This document shows, piece after piece, positions 1 to 7,972 of a stretch of DNA of 64,000 nt. Origin of the DNA: Nakamurella lactea DSM 19367 (lineage in GTDB: Bacteria > Actinomycetota > Actinomycetes > Mycobacteriales > Nakamurellaceae); NCBI RefSeq assembly GCF_000426645.1, contig NZ_AUFT01000012.1, positions 62,001 to 126,000 on the forward strand, written 5' to 3'. The translations under genes and the position numbers were made by a program. Under the pieces are notes generated by a model. It worked only from the letters and a program-made list of their open reading frames with translations, did not search any database and was not told where the DNA came from. Numbering within the stretch: position 1 is the first letter of the stretch; every line of letters starts with the position of its first letter.

Positions 1-1
1 G

Positions 2-142
2 ACCGGGCTCCAGCTGGTCGCCGAAGATGCGGACCTCACGGTGGGAACCGGGCAGACGGTGCGACTGCCCGCCCGCGACATCGTGCTGATCGTGACCGGA
101 CGCCGGCCCGTTCCTCAACTCCAGGGGACAATGGCAGGGTGA
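2..142 (+). CDS. 3' end of an unidentified gene (partial)
   Basis: The window opens inside a reading frame that runs to a TGA at 140-142. It gives a 46-residue C-terminal tail containing the stretch LPARDIVLIVTGRRPVPQ. A small beta-rich tail ending in a hydrophobic run plus TGR resembles the C-terminal domain of mycothiol-dependent maleylpyruvate-isomerase-like proteins, but the fragment is too short to assign. Its stop overlaps the GTG start of the following sigma-factor gene (GTGA), so the two were probably translated together. Reading frame likely; function a guess. Confidence 0.5.
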   Translation, partial: TGLQLVAEDADLTVGTGQTVRLPARDIVLIVTGRRPVPQLQGTMAG

Positions 143-1120
143 TCGACGAGGCCACCATCGACGAGGCCACCATCGCCGAGGTCCGACCGGACCTGGTTCG
201 GTGCTGCTACCGGATGCTCGGCGACGGGGCTGCGGCCGAGGATGCCGCACAGGAGGCACTGCTGCGGGTGTGGCGGGCGCGGGACACCTACGATCCGGCC
301 CGGGCAAGTGTGCGTACCTGGGCCTTCGCGATCGCCACCCGGCACTGCCTGGATCTGCTGCGGGCCGCCCGGCGGCGGGAGTTGCCGACAGAACTGGTCG
401 AACCCAGCCGGCCGGGCGACCCGATCGGCGCCGTGCTGCCCGCCGGGAGCTGGATCACGCCCTTGCCCGACACCGGCGATCCGGCGGACATCGCGCAGCA
501 GCGCGAGACCGTTCGACTGGCCTTTGTCGCTGCGCTGCAACGGCTGTCGCCGCGACAGCGGGCGGCACTCGTGCTGCGTGACGTGTACGGCTTCAGCGCC
601 GCTGAGACCGGCGCGATGCTCGGTACCGGCGCGGCGGCGGTGCACTCGGCGCTGCAGCGGGCCCGGCGGGTGCTCGGATCCGGCTCCGGGGATGTTCGAA
701 CCGACGAACCGACCGCAGCGGTGGACGGTCGGGGTGCTGGCGGACTTCGTCAGCGCCTTCGAACGGCACGACGTCGCGAAGCTCGCCGCGTTGCTCCACG
801 CCGACGTGATCAGCGCGATGCCGCCGGTGGCGTTCTGGATGTCCGGTATTACGGATGTGACGAGGGCGTTCGCCGAGACCGACGGCTGCGTCGGCCACCG
901 GCTGGTCCCGACCGGGGCGAACGGTGGACCCGCGTTCGGGCAGTACGCCCCCGACGGCGGCGTCCTCCGGCCGTTCGCGCTGCTGCTGGTCGAGCTGGTG
1001 GACGGGCGGATCTCCAGAATGACGACCTGCCTGGATCTGACCGATCGGTTCGCCGCGTTCGGGCTACCGGCGTCGCTACCCGCCGACCGGCGCTGGCCCG
1101 CTGTCGGTGCGTCCACGTAG
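139..1120 (+). pseudogene. SigG-like ECF sigma factor with SnoaL-type C-terminal domain, broken by a frameshift
   Basis: The GTG start at 139 overlaps the previous stop. In the first frame, residues 16-80 match sigma-70 region 2 and residues 128-180 match region 4 (helix-turn-helix near FSAAETGAMLGTG). The rest of the protein continues in the next frame from about position 690 to the TAG at 1118-1120. That second part is a SnoaL-like domain (FVSAFERHDVAKLAALLHAD ... MPPVAFWMSG ... TTCLDLTDRFAAFGLP), as in M. tuberculosis SigG and the TIGR02960 group of extracytoplasmic-function sigma factors. One extra G in the GGGG run at 688-691 would explain the shift. Both halves are otherwise intact with no internal stops, so this is a recent lesion, a sequencing error or, less likely, recoding. 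A 15-bp tandem repeat encodes the first residues (IDEAT twice). Confidence 0.8.
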
Positions 1121-1123
1121 TCT
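1118..1123 (+). promoter_or_regulatory. -10 box TAGTCT for leaderless dnaX
   Basis: TAGTCT is followed by exactly six bases and then the GTG of dnaX at 1130. No Shine-Dalgarno sequence precedes that GTG. This is the actinobacterial leaderless arrangement (TANNNT, 6-7 nt, start codon at the transcript 5' end). The box overlaps the stop codon of the upstream sigma gene. Confidence 0.55.
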
Positions 1124-1129
1124 CGCCGG

Positions 1130-3583
1130 GTGGCCCTGGCTCTCTATCGCAAGTATCGACCGGCGACCTTTGCCGAGGTGGTGGGGCAGGAGCACGTCAC
1201 CGAGCCGTTGCGCACGGCGCTGGCCGCCGGCCGGATCAATCACGCCTACCTGTTCTCCGGGCCGCGCGGCTGTGGGAAGACCTCCAGCGCGCGGATCCTG
1301 GCCCGCAGTCTGAACTGCGAAAAGGGTCCGACGCCGGATCCGTGCGGCGAGTGCAACAGTTGCGTCGCGCTGGCGCCGGAGGGGCCCGGTTCGCTGGACG
1401 TGGTGGAGTTGGACGCGGCCAGCCACGGCGGCGTCGACGACACCCGTGAGCTGCGGGACCGCGCGTTCTACATGCCGTCCGAATCGCGCTACCGGGTGTT
1501 CATCATCGACGAGGCGCACATGGTCTCGCCGCAGGGCTTCAACGCACTGCTCAAGATCGTCGAGGAGCCGCCGGAGCACCTGGTCTTCATCTTCGCCACC
1601 ACCGAGCCGGAGAAGGTGCTCACCACCATCCGCTCGCGGACCCACCACTATCCGTTCCGGCTGATTCCGCCGGCCACCCTGCGCGCGCTGCTGGAGAAGC
1701 TCTGCGCGGAGGAGGGGGTCACGGTCGACCCGGCGGTGTACCCGCTGGTGATCAGGGCCGGCGGCGGCTCCGCTCGCGACTCGCTGTCGGTGCTGGACCA
1801 GTTGCTGGCCGGGGCCGGCCCGGAGGGGGTCACCTATGCCAGCGCCGTCGCCCTCCTGGGGGTGACGGATGCCGCGCTGCTGGACGAGATGGTCGACGCC
1901 TTGGCGGCCGGCGACGGCGGCTCGGTGTTCGGCGCGGTGGACAAGGTGGTGGAGGCCGGGCACGACCCGCGCCGGTTCGCCGCCGACCTGCTGCAGCGGC
2001 TGCGTGACCTGATGATCCTCGGAGCCGTGCCGGATGCCGCCGACAAGGGCCTGATCGACGTGCCCGACGACGAGCTCGAGTCGATGGTCGCCGAGGCCGA
2101 CCGACTCGGTCCGGCCACCCTGAGTCGGCTGGCCGAGGTGGTGCACGCCGGCCTGGTCGACATGCGCGGCACCACCGCGCCGCGGCTGGTGCTTGAGCTG
2201 ATGTGTGCTCGGATGCTGTTGCCGGCCGCCTCCACCGAGGACGGCGCCATGCTGCAGCGGCTGGAACGGATGGAGCGGCGGCTGTCCATCGCCGGCCGTC
2301 CCTCGCCGTCCGGCGACGATCCCGGGGACGCCGCCGGCGGGGAAGCGGACGCGGACCGCGCCGGCCGCGAGCCGGCGGCCGCCGGTCGTCAGTTCAGCCG
2401 TCGGTCCCAGGTCGCCGAGCCCGGCCCGGCACCGGTCGGCGGGCCGGCTGCGGTCGGCGGGCCGGCTGCGGTCGGCGGGCCGGCGCCCGTCGGCGAGCCG
2501 GCTCAGGTCGCCGAACCGGCCCCGGTCGCGGAGTCCGGCGCGCTCCCGGAGTCTGCCCCGACCCCCGAGCGACCCCCGACCCCCGAGCCTGCCGGCGGCG
2601 ACGAACCGGCACCGATCGCGGCACCGACGCCGACTGCGCCACCGACCGCGCCACCGACATCGACCGCGCCACCGGCACCGGCTTCAACGTTGGGCCTGCC
2701 GCAGCCGCCCACGCTGCGGTCACATCGTCCGGCACCGTCCCAACCGGCGACAGCGCCGGAGCCGGCCGCAGCGCCCGCGCCGGAGCCGGTGCCGGTGCCA
2801 GCACCGGAACGACCCGCGGATCCGGCCCCAGACGCTCGGCCGCCCGGCCGGCAACCGGTCCCGAGCGAACCAGCGGCGGCCGCGCAAGTCCAACGGACAC
2901 CGACGCCACCCACGTCATCCCCGGAACCCGCGGAACGGCCGGCCCCCGCGACCGCAACGGCCCGTCGGGGCACCGATATCGACGTCACCGACGTCCGCAA
3001 GGTGTGGTCCGAGGTATTGGCTGCCGTGCAACGGCGCCGCCGGACCACCCAGATCCTGTTGGAAAGTGCCTCGGTGATCGCTGTCGACGGTGGTTCCCTG
3101 CACCTGTCGATGCCGCATTCCGGGATGGCGAAGCGGGTCGTCGAAGCGGCGAACGCCGACCTGCTGCGGGCCGCGCTGAACGAGGTGCTGGGCGTCGACT
3201 GGACCATCAAGTGCACCGCCGGCGACCCGGTCGGGGCGCCGCCGGCGACCAGGCGCGTGACTGGAGAACCGGCCGCCGCCGAAGTGCCCGGCCGGCAGGC
3301 ACCGGCCCGACCACAGCAGCGGCGGCCCGAGCCGGTCGACCGGCCGGCGCCGGACTCCGGCGGATCTTCGCGGGCAACGGCCGACCGACGTGCCGGGGAA
3401 CCCCGGCCGGACAACCGTTCCGACCTTCCGGAGCCGCCGCCGGACGACGAGTACGACGACATGCCCGACGACTACGGCGATCCGGACATCGTCAGCTCGT
3501 CGCCGCCGGTCGACCCCGAACAGGCCGCCGTTGACCTGCTGGCGACCGAACTCGGCGCCCGCAGAATGGACCGAGACGGCTGA
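1130..3583 (+). CDS. dnaX: DNA polymerase III subunits gamma/tau
   Basis: Clamp-loader ATPase of the replicative polymerase, 817 aa, cytoplasmic. The N-terminus MALALYRKYRPATFAEVVGQ is the family signature. Walker A is GPRGCGKT (44-51), the structural zinc site uses C63, C72, C75 and C78, and the DEAH Walker B is at 127-130. After the three-domain clamp-loader core (to about residue 370) comes a long Pro/Ala/Glu-rich linker (about 370-625) that includes tandem GPAAVG units at 2430-2490. A conserved tau-type domain follows (about 628-710: VRKVWSEVLAAVQRRRRTTQ), then an acidic C-terminal tail. The GTG start at 1130 gives the conserved N-terminus and follows a -10 box by six bases. First gene of the dnaX - ebfC - recR neighbourhood typical of actinobacteria, here separated by inserted genes. 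Confidence 0.97.
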   Translation: MALALYRKYRPATFAEVVGQEHVTEPLRTALAAGRINHAYLFSGPRGCGKTSSARILARSLNCEKGPTPDPCGECNSCVALAPEGPGSLDVVELDAASHGGVDDTRELRDRAFYMPSESRYRVFIIDEAHMVSPQGFNALLKIVEEPPEHLVFIFATTEPEKVLTTIRSRTHHYPFRLIPPATLRALLEKLCAEEGVTVDPAVYPLVIRAGGGSARDSLSVLDQLLAGAGPEGVTYASAVALLGVTDAALLDEMVDALAAGDGGSVFGAVDKVVEAGHDPRRFAADLLQRLRDLMILGAVPDAADKGLIDVPDDELESMVAEADRLGPATLSRLAEVVHAGLVDMRGTTAPRLVLELMCARMLLPAASTEDGAMLQRLERMERRLSIAGRPSPSGDDPGDAAGGEADADRAGREPAAAGRQFSRRSQVAEPGPAPVGGPAAVGGPAAVGGPAPVGEPAQVAEPAPVAESGALPESAPTPERPPTPEPAGGDEPAPIAAPTPTAPPTAPPTSTAPPAPASTLGLPQPPTLRSHRPAPSQPATAPEPAAAPAPEPVPVPAPERPADPAPDARPPGRQPVPSEPAAAAQVQRTPTPPTSSPEPAERPAPATATARRGTDIDVTDVRKVWSEVLAAVQRRRRTTQILLESASVIAVDGGSLHLSMPHSGMAKRVVEAANADLLRAALNEVLGVDWTIKCTAGDPVGAPPATRRVTGEPAAAEVPGRQAPARPQQRRPEPVDRPAPDSGGSSRATADRRAGEPRPDNRSDLPEPPPDDEYDDMPDDYGDPDIVSSSPPVDPEQAAVDLLATELGARRMDRDG

Positions 3584-3608
3584 CCCAGCTTCGGGTCAAC
3601 CGTCTCGG
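3571..3608 (+). terminator. Hairpin overlapping the end of dnaX
   Basis: The outer arms CCGAGACGG (3571-3579) and CCGTCTCGG (3600-3608) and the inner arms TGACCC (3581-3586) and GGGTCA (3593-3598) pair around the loop AGCTTC with a single C/A mismatch. The hairpin contains the dnaX stop codon. There is no T-run, which is usual for actinobacterial terminators. Confidence 0.75.
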
Positions 3609-3628
3609 CGGGGGACAGCGACCGGCAA

Positions 3629-3734
3629 ATCAGCCGGCCGCCACCAGATCACAGTCCCGGACGGTCGGCTCGGACCAATGCGGGCGGGTCGCCTCGTGCG
3701 CCCGGTCCAACGCATCCAGGAAGTCGGCGACCAG
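3629..3734. repeat. Copy A of the duplicated metB 3' end
   Basis: This segment is identical at 104 of 106 positions to 5110-5215, the real 3' end of metB including its stop codon. The two differences lie at the fifth and eighth codons or so from the stop region. Beyond 3734 the copies diverge sharply. The copies are in direct orientation and bracket the lower-GC insert. Confidence 0.9.
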
Positions 3735-3770
3735 GTCCTCGGCCAGTTCGTGACCCGGGTGCGAGGTCAT
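3630..3770 (-). pseudogene. Truncated metB 3' fragment
   Basis: An ATG at 3770 opens a 46-codon frame whose last 36 residues match the C-terminus of the neighbouring cystathionine gamma-synthase (…DLVADFLDALDRA…DLVAAG). The ten or so residues before that (MTSHPGHELAE) do not align at this point with the intact gene, although HPGHELA also occurs further upstream in MetB. The pyridoxal-phosphate fold is absent, so it cannot be an enzyme. The ATG overlaps the TGA of the upstream orphan gene (ATGA), so the fragment could be translated as a peptide. Best read as a remnant left by an insertion or duplication at the metB 3' end. Confidence 0.75.
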
Positions 3771-4333
3771 CGGTTCCAGGATCCAGCGCCGCCGTTCTTG
3801 ATCTGCTGGATGACTGCCCCCATAGCTGTTCGTAGCTCGTCCTGACTGTCGAGGCCCGCCGTCGTGATCACGACCCTTTGATCGAGGACACTGTGCCAAT
3901 CCTGAGCGCTGGGCACGATGTCGACCCGCACCGCTACTGCTCGTGGCAATACCATCCCGGACAAGCCATCTCGCAGAATCGTCCCGGGGGTCACCCTGCT
4001 GCGACCGAGGCTGTGAGTCCGCAGTATTTGCTTGCCCGTGACTACCCACTCATCAGCTTGTGGACGAAAGGCCACGAGTGCTGCTTGCTGCGTTCCGGTC
4101 AGACTCGGAGTACCGGCTCCACGCAGCAGCGCTCGGATCAGGCCGGTCCATGTGTCGCGGTACATGCCGGGACCGCTCGGTTCTTCCGACCGCGGGACGG
4201 GCGGGCTCAACAGCGGTGGTTCTGTCGGCTGGCGTTCGATTCCGAGTGCGTCTCGCCCGTAGAGCGCGGTGATGAGCGGGGCATCGACACTCTCTTCGAT
4301 CGACCAATCGGCACCCGAACTTCGGATCGACAT
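3767..4333 (-). CDS. Hypothetical protein (orphan) in the metB-flanked insert
   Basis: 188 aa, ATG at 4333. I do not recognise a family. The protein has no signal peptide and no clear membrane segment. It has a proline-rich stretch around residues 36-56, and its second half alternates short beta-type and helical segments (EWVVTGKQILRTHSL, AVAVRVDIVPSAQDW). It starts 17 nt after the stop of the secreted-protein gene at 4351-4929 in the same direction, so the two form a likely operon. GC content and codon choice are clearly less extreme than in dnaX or metB, in line with acquisition from elsewhere. A role alongside the exported partner, for example as a chaperone or immunity protein, is possible but unsupported. 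Confidence 0.7.
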   Translation of the reverse strand: MSIRSSGADWSIEESVDAPLITALYGRDALGIERQPTEPPLLSPPVPRSEEPSGPGMYRDTWTGLIRALLRGAGTPSLTGTQQAALVAFRPQADEWVVTGKQILRTHSLGRSRVTPGTILRDGLSGMVLPRAVAVRVDIVPSAQDWHSVLDQRVVITTAGLDSQDELRTAMGAVIQQIKNGGAGSWNR

Positions 4334-4350
4334 CGGAGAGCCGTGGGCTT

Positions 4351-4929
4351 CTACAGATACTGGTCGTCAGAGGGGCCGCCGCTCGAACATATCCGCCCAT
4401 CGGCGAGAATGGCGAAACTAGTCGTAGCTACCTGGCCGTGAACAGTGCCGTGCCCGCCTTCGCCGTAGGCGAAATAACGGTCTACCTCACCGGAAGAGGC
4501 GCCGCCAGTCCAATGCTGGGTGCTCGATCCGTACGGATCGCTGAAATAGGCACGCCAATCCCATTCGACCGTCGCGTCGACGACGGAAAAGCCGGTAGCG
4601 ACCTGCCCAACCAACGGCTGGCCGGTTGGTGTGATCCAGAGGTACGACTCGCCGCAACTGCCCTCAATCACATTTCGCGGACCGACACCTGTTCTAGGAA
4701 CGCTAGCCACGGCCTTCCCGCGCGCGTCAAATATCAGCTGGTAGCCGTGAGTGGTCGCAACCGATGCGTCGAACCCGATGACGTGCATCTCTGTGGTGAG
4801 TCGAACGGCCGACGCCGATGCTGGGCTCGCCATCGCCACGGTCGGCACAATGGCCAAGAGTGCCATCGTGCCGATCCACCAGCGAGGATGATGTCCTGCT
4901 GAATCCTTTGACTTCGTTCTACCGGTCAC
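4351..4929 (-). CDS. Secreted hypothetical protein
   Basis: A TTG at 4983 would extend the frame. The GTG at 4929 is preferred because AAAAGGG lies just upstream of it and the N-terminus then reads as a signal peptide: a basic start (GRTKSKDSAGHHPR), the hydrophobic core WWIGTMALLAIVPTVAM, and AxA-type cleavage near ASASA (about residues 38-42). The mature part is about 150 aa, beta-rich, rich in Gly/Ser/Thr/Tyr/Trp, with two cysteines (CGES, ICSS) that could pair. No family recognised. First gene of a two-gene unit with 3767-4333, inside the lower-GC insert between the two metB 3' copies. Confidence 0.75.
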   Translation of the reverse strand: MTGRTKSKDSAGHHPRWWIGTMALLAIVPTVAMASPASASAVRLTTEMHVIGFDASVATTHGYQLIFDARGKAVASVPRTGVGPRNVIEGSCGESYLWITPTGQPLVGQVATGFSVVDATVEWDWRAYFSDPYGSSTQHWTGGASSGEVDRYFAYGEGGHGTVHGQVATTSFAILADGRICSSGGPSDDQYL

Positions 4930-5109
4930 GAGATACCCTTTTAGTTGAGCATTTGATCGATTGAGCGGCCCACCCCCCAACAACTTCGGGATGAACAGAC
5001 TGGGACGCTAGTCCTCGCCTTGTCCACTCGAATCCACCAAATGGGCGAATTGCTGGCTTCGAGGCGGCGATCGCAAGCTCGGCGTTCGCCCGATGGCGTA
5101 GAACAACCG

Positions 5110-5215
5110 ATCAGCCGGCCGCCACCAGATCACAGTCCCTGACAGTCGGCTCGGACCAATGCGGGCGGGTCGCCTCGTGCGCCCGGTCCAACGCATCCAG
5201 GAAGTCGGCGACCAG
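5110..5215. repeat. Copy B of the duplicated metB 3' end
   Basis: This is the genuine 3' end of metB and matches copy A (3629-3734) at 104 of 106 positions. Between the copies lie two orphan genes and about 130 bases (4984-5110) in which I see nothing else. Confidence 0.9.
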
Positions 5216-6331
5216 ATCGTCCGCCAGTTCGATGCCGACCGAGATCCGCAGCAGGCCGTCGTTGATTCCGGCCACCGCGCGCGCCTCCGCACTCATCGAG
5301 GCATGGGTCATCGTCGCCGGGTGGGCGATCAGGCTCTCGGTGCCGCCCAGCGACTCGGCCAGGCTGAAGCAGCGCAGTCCGTCGAGGAAGGCACGCACCG
5401 CGGTTTCGCCGCCGGCCAGCTCGACGCTGAACATGGCGCCGAAGCCGTCCTGCTGCCGGGCGGCAAGTTCGTGACCGGGATGGCCGGCCAGGCCTGGGTA
5501 GTAGACGGTGGACACCGCGGGGTGGGAGGCGATGGCCTCGACCACGGCGGTGGTGTTCTCCTGGTGCGCCCGGATGCGGGTGTGCAGGGTGCGCAGCCCG
5601 CGCACGGTGAGATAGCTGTCGAACGGGCTGCCGGTCAGCCCGAGCACGTTGGACCACCAGCTGATCTGCTCCTGCAGTTCGTCCGTCCTGGCGATCACCG
5701 CACCGCCGACCACGTCGCTGTGCCCGTTGATGTACTTGGTAGTCGAGTGCACGACCAGGTCGACCCCGAAGTCGAAGGGGCGCTGCAGGATCGGCGACAG
5801 GAAGGTGTTGTCGGCGACCACCAGGGCGCCGGCCGCGTGGGCGGCGCCGGTCACCGCGGCGATGTCGGTGATCCGCAGCAGCGGATTCGACGGGGTCTCC
5901 AGCCAGACAACCTTCGGTGCGGCGGCCAGCGCCGTCGTCACCGCTTGCTGGTCACCGAAATCGACGGTGACGATGGAGAAGTGACCCCGCGCGGCCAGCG
6001 TATCGAACAGCCGCCAGGTGCCGCCGTAACAGTCATGGGGGATGACGATCGTATCGCCCGGACAGAGCAATGCGTTGACACACAAGGTGATCGCGCTCAT
6101 CCCGGTCGAGGTGATGACACCGCCGACGCCGCCCTCGAGGGTGGCCAGCGCTTCGGCCAGCACATCCCTGGTGGGGTTGCCGCTGCGGGTGTAGTCGTAC
6201 TTCCGCGGCTCGCCGAAGCCGGCAAAGCTGTAGTTGCTGGACAGGTAGAGCGGCGGGACGATGGCGCCCTGAGAGGTGTCGGTATCGATGCCGGTGCGGA
6301 TACCGCGGGTGAGGCGGGAGATCTCGGTCAT
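5111..6331 (-). CDS. metB: Cystathionine gamma-synthase
   Basis: Pyridoxal-phosphate enzyme joining an activated homoserine to cysteine to give cystathionine, the transsulfuration route to methionine. 406 aa. The PLP lysine lies in HSTTKYINGHSDVVGG, and other family motifs are YTRSGNPTRD near residue 45, SSGM-type STGMSAI, and ESLGGTESL near the C-terminus. The ATG at 6331 gives the usual N-terminus (THGIRAG-like RLTRGIRTG); the frame stays open upstream but that part is the riboswitch leader. Controlled by the SAM-I riboswitch at 6428-6556. Divergent from metY, so the two sulfur-assimilation routes sit back to back. Its last 106 bases are duplicated at 3629-3734. Confidence 0.95.
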   Translation of the reverse strand: MTEISRLTRGIRTGIDTDTSQGAIVPPLYLSSNYSFAGFGEPRKYDYTRSGNPTRDVLAEALATLEGGVGGVITSTGMSAITLCVNALLCPGDTIVIPHDCYGGTWRLFDTLAARGHFSIVTVDFGDQQAVTTALAAAPKVVWLETPSNPLLRITDIAAVTGAAHAAGALVVADNTFLSPILQRPFDFGVDLVVHSTTKYINGHSDVVGGAVIARTDELQEQISWWSNVLGLTGSPFDSYLTVRGLRTLHTRIRAHQENTTAVVEAIASHPAVSTVYYPGLAGHPGHELAARQQDGFGAMFSVELAGGETAVRAFLDGLRCFSLAESLGGTESLIAHPATMTHASMSAEARAVAGINDGLLRISVGIELADDLVADFLDALDRAHEATRPHWSEPTVRDCDLVAAG

Positions 6332-6386
6332 TTGTCGTGCCCTTCCCAGGATCGTCAGGCAGCCAACGCCTGCGACACGTCCGGGA

Positions 6387-6418
6387 AACGGCCCTACGGT
6401 GGCGACCCGGTGGGCCGT
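6387..6418 (-). terminator. Riboswitch expression-platform terminator
   Basis: Read on the minus strand, ACGGCCC (6418-6412) pairs with GGGCCGT (6394-6388) and is followed by Ts, nine bases after the last pair of the aptamer. Its position between aptamer and metB start suits a transcription-terminating switch. Confidence 0.6.
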
Positions 6419-6427
6419 CGACCGCAT

Positions 6428-6556
6428 TCCATCTTCCGACACTCCGGGGCCGTCACCGACTCCGCATGCCGCAGGATTTGGCACCTTTCCTGCGGATTGC
6501 TCCACAGGAGGCTGCCCCGGCTTCATCGGGCCTGTCCCTCTGCCGGTCTTGATGGA
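6428..6556 (-). promoter_or_regulatory. SAM-I (S-box) riboswitch upstream of metB
   Basis: On the minus strand the leader shows the S-box core in order: TCAAG near the 5' side, GAGGGACAGGCCCGATGAAG, CC..GGCAGCC, AAGGTGCCAAATCCTGCGG, and a closing GGAAGATGGA. The P1 helix is formed by TCCATC (6556-6551) and GATGGA (6433-6428), a perfect six-pair match. SAM binding would favour P1 and the downstream terminator and so switch metB off when methionine is plentiful. The 336-base gap 6332-6667 holds this element, its terminator and the metY promoter. Confidence 0.92.
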
Positions 6557-6655
6557 TATCGCTGACGACGATAGCGCACTGTCCCGGGAAGTGCACGCAC
6601 CTCCCGGATTCTGGGAATTCGGCGGGCGTGATGCCGGGTGGATTCGTCCGGTTCC

Positions 6656-6661
6656 TACACT
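6656..6661 (+). promoter_or_regulatory. -10 box TACACT for leaderless metY
   Basis: TACACT is followed by six bases and the ATG of metY at 6668. No ribosome binding site is visible. Confidence 0.55.
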
Positions 6662-6667
6662 GGGTCG

Positions 6668-7972
6668 ATGAGTGATCGATCCTTCGGGTTCCGGACCAGG
6701 GCCCTGCACGCCGGAGGTACGCCGGACGCCACCACGGGGGCCAGGGCGGTGCCGATCTACCAGTCGACCTCGTTCGTGTTCAACGACACCGACGACGCCG
6801 CCAACCTGTTCGCCCTGCAGAAGTACGGCAACATTTATTCCCGGATCGGCAACCCGACGGTGGCGGCCTTCGAGGAGCGCATTGCGTCGCTGGAAGGTGG
6901 CATCGGCGCGGTCGCCACCGCCTCCGGGATGAGCGCGGAGTTCGTCACCTTCGCGGCACTGGCCGGCGCGGGCGACCACCTGGTAGCCGCTGCCCAGTTG
7001 TACGGCGGCACCGTCACCCAGCTCGACGTCACCCTGCGGCGGTTCGGGGTGGACACCACCTTCGTCCCCGGGACCGACCCGGCCGATTATGCGGCGGCGA
7101 TCACCGAGGCCACCAAGGCACTGTACGTCGAGGTGATCGCCAATCCGTCAGGCGACATTGCCGAGATCTCCGCATTGGCCGATGTCGCCCATGCGGCCGG
7201 CATACCGCTGGTCGTCGATTCGACCCTCACCACGCCGTATCTGTTGCGTCCCATCGAGTACGGCGCGGACATCGTGATTCACTCGGCAACGAAGTTCCTC
7301 GGTGGTCACGGTACGACGCTCGGTGGGGTGGTGGTGGAATCCGGTCGTTTCGACTGGAGCAACGGCAAGTTCCCGAGTCTCACAGAGCCGGTGCCGTCGT
7401 ACGGCGGGATCCGCTGGTGGGATAATTTCGGCGAGTACGGCTTCCTCACCAAGCTGCGCAGCGAGCAGCTCAGGGACATCGGACCGGCCCTTTCTCCACA
7501 GTCGGCATTCCTTCTGCTGCAAGGGGTAGAGACCCTGCCGCAGCGAATGGATGCGCATCTGGCCAACGCGCGCGGGGTCGCCGACTGGCTGGCCGCCGAC
7601 CCGCGGATCTCCTACGTGAACTATGCGGGGTTGCCGTCACACCCGCATTTCGAGCGGGCCGCGCGCTACCTGCCCACCGGACCTGGGGCGGTGTTCTCCT
7701 TCGGGGTTCGTGGCGGACGCGTTGCCGGGCAACGGTTCATCGAGGCGCTGCAGCTGTGCTCGCACCTGGCGAACATCGGCGACGTGCGCACGCTGGTGCT
7801 GCACCCCGGCTCGACCACGCACCGTCAGCTCAGTCCCGAGCAGTTGGAAAGTGCCGGCGTGCCAGAGGATCTGATCCGGATCTCGGTCGGAATCGAGGAT
7901 CTCGAGGACATCATCTGGGACCTCGACCAGGCGCTGACGGCGGCCGGTGCGGAACGGGGAGACGTCGCATGA
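6668..7972 (+). CDS. metY: O-acetylhomoserine sulfhydrylase (aminocarboxypropyltransferase)
   Basis: PLP enzyme of the Cys/Met metabolism family that makes homocysteine directly from O-acetylhomoserine and sulfide. 434 aa from the ATG at 6668. Diagnostic features are the N-terminus FRTRALHAG, the early motif AVPIYQSTSFVF, the longer middle region than MetB, and the PLP lysine in HSATKFLGGHGTTLGG. A start at 6638 is open but would put the -10 box inside the gene. The stop overlaps the ATG of the CoA-binding gene by 4 bp (ATGA), so the pair is translationally coupled. It lies divergently to metB, but its own short leader shows no riboswitch. Confidence 0.94.
   Translation: MSDRSFGFRTRALHAGGTPDATTGARAVPIYQSTSFVFNDTDDAANLFALQKYGNIYSRIGNPTVAAFEERIASLEGGIGAVATASGMSAEFVTFAALAGAGDHLVAAAQLYGGTVTQLDVTLRRFGVDTTFVPGTDPADYAAAITEATKALYVEVIANPSGDIAEISALADVAHAAGIPLVVDSTLTTPYLLRPIEYGADIVIHSATKFLGGHGTTLGGVVVESGRFDWSNGKFPSLTEPVPSYGGIRWWDNFGEYGFLTKLRSEQLRDIGPALSPQSAFLLLQGVETLPQRMDAHLANARGVADWLAADPRISYVNYAGLPSHPHFERAARYLPTGPGAVFSFGVRGGRVAGQRFIEALQLCSHLANIGDVRTLVLHPGSTTHRQLSPEQLESAGVPEDLIRISVGIEDLEDIIWDLDQALTAAGAERGDVA

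Noticed and set aside
1076-3462. Long minus-strand open frames opposite dnaX
   Set aside because: They arise from high-GC codon bias; the plus-strand frame has full DnaX motifs, while the antisense translations are low-complexity Arg/Gly/Pro-rich and match nothing.
5159-6565. 468-codon plus-strand frame opposite metB
   Set aside because: Antisense shadow of a gene with complete PLP-enzyme motifs; no promoter or ribosome site, and it runs through the riboswitch.
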